5,566 nt of DNA from Candidatus Zhuqueibacterota bacterium (lineage in GTDB: Bacteria; BS750m-G25), in assembly GCA_016783505.1 (NCBI GenBank), contig JADHWK010000087.1, positions 1 through 5,566 of the forward strand. The letters are read 5' to 3'. The notes under the pieces are model-generated. The model was not told the DNA's origin and did no database searches. It saw only the letters and a list, made by a program, of their open reading frames with translations. Of the stretch, positions 4,953 through 5,566 are shown piece after piece (within the stretch, counting starts at the first letter, position 1; each line of letters starts with the position of its first letter). The position numbers and the translations under genes are program-made.

Positions 4953-5566
4953 ATGAGATTTTACAGTAAACGAAACCTTAATTCTCATAAATGGTTGATA
5001 GTTACGTTGTTTTGCTTATCATTTTTTAGTTTCGGCTCAAGATCGGCAGAGGCGCATTTTTGGAGAATAGGGGAAAGTTTGAATTACCGGGTGATGTGGG
5101 GGATTATTCCACTGGGGACTATGCGGATTGATGTGGTTGAAAAAATAAGGTTGGATGGATTTCCGGTCTATCAGGTGACCTGGCGGGTTGATTCTAACCC
5201 GCTTTTGTTTTTTATAAATATCCATGAAAGCTTCGAATCATTCATAGACTCTGCAGGGGTATTTTCCCGAAAATTTCTGGCACACAGTGCCGATAGGGAA
5301 AGGACGTATCATTTTGATTATATTGAAAACAGGCTGACGATGGACACTTTTCTGCCCGATGGGTCCCGGGTCAGGGATACAATTAATATCCAGGATAAGA
5401 TTCAAGATGGAACATCACTTTTATTTTATATCAGAAGCCAGGTGCATAAAAGCAAAAAAGAGGAAATAACCACCGTTATAGAGCAGGAGTTAATGAGAAC
5501 GGATGTATATTTTGCCAATAAGCTTGTGAGAATAAAGGGAGCAGGGGGGGATGTAGATGCCATAGA
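4953..5566 (+). CDS. DUF3108 domain-containing exported protein (3' end cut by window)
   Basis: The frame is open from ATG 4953 to the right edge: 204 codons plus two bases, no stop. Residues 1-34 form a Sec signal peptide: basic MRFYSKRNLNSHK, hydrophobic core about 14-28, and SAEA/HF as a probable signal peptidase I site. Cys21 is not in a lipobox. The mature protein begins with GESLNYRVMWGIIPLGTMRI (40-59), the start of DUF3108 (PF11306). It continues with alternating polar/hydrophobic stretches expected of a beta-rich periplasmic fold (VYQVTWRVDS at 72-81, then ESFESFIDSAGVFSRKFL at 92-109). DUF3108 has no firmly known reaction. The gene lies 42 nt after dctM with no clear Shine-Dalgarno and appears more AT-rich than the transporter genes, so it may be a co-transcribed last gene or the start of a separate unit. 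Upstream extension is blocked by TAA at 4932-4934. Confidence 0.82.
   Translation, partial: MRFYSKRNLNSHKWLIVTLFCLSFFSFGSRSAEAHFWRIGESLNYRVMWGIIPLGTMRIDVVEKIRLDGFPVYQVTWRVDSNPLLFFINIHESFESFIDSAGVFSRKFLAHSADRERTYHFDYIENRLTMDTFLPDGSRVRDTINIQDKIQDGTSLLFYIRSQVHKSKKEEITTVIEQELMRTDVYFANKLVRIKGAGGDVDAI

Overview
The window carries a tripartite ATP-independent periplasmic (TRAP) transporter locus, all on the + strand, from an uncultured-type or environmental Gram-negative bacterium. Signal peptides, a periplasmic binding protein, a TatT-type periplasmic partner and a DUF3108 protein imply a diderm cell. The moderate GC content, the TatT-linked TRAP set and the dispersed 'PPKSPFRKGG'-type intergenic repeats suggest a Desulfobacterota-like (deltaproteobacterial) lineage or a neighbouring phylum such as Nitrospirota. 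This placement is inference and cannot be settled from 5.6 kb.

Layout: (1) 1-794, the 3' part of a TatT-family gene, cut by the window's left edge. (2) 781-1668, an intramembrane M50 (site-2-protease-like) metalloprotease that overlaps the TatT gene by 14 nt. (3) 1669-1987, a 319-nt gap with no convincing gene but rich in repeats: a cluster of ~13-nt motifs forming competing hairpins, then two inverted copies of a C-run/G-run dispersed repeat. (4) 1988-3025, dctP, the secreted substrate-binding protein. (5) 3026-3141, a 116-nt gap with two hairpins and a 7-nt tandem repeat. (6) 3142-3633, dctQ (small permease), coupled by a TAATG overlap to (7) 3633-4910, dctM (large permease). (8) 4911-4952, a short AT-rich gap with an inverted repeat. 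(9) 4953 to the right edge, the 5' part of a DUF3108-family exported protein.

Working model: DctP captures a solute in the periplasm, with the TatT protein as periplasmic partner as described for the Treponema pallidum TatP/TatT pair. DctQ and DctM import the solute using an ion gradient. The DctP binding segment has Trp where carboxylate-binding family members normally carry Arg, so the ligand is probably not a simple C4-dicarboxylate. The M50 protease and DUF3108 protein are the less expected members. Whether they belong functionally to the transporter is the main open question. The repeats lie only on the two sides of dctP, while the other junctions of the cluster overlap (TatT/M50, dctQ/dctM) or are short.
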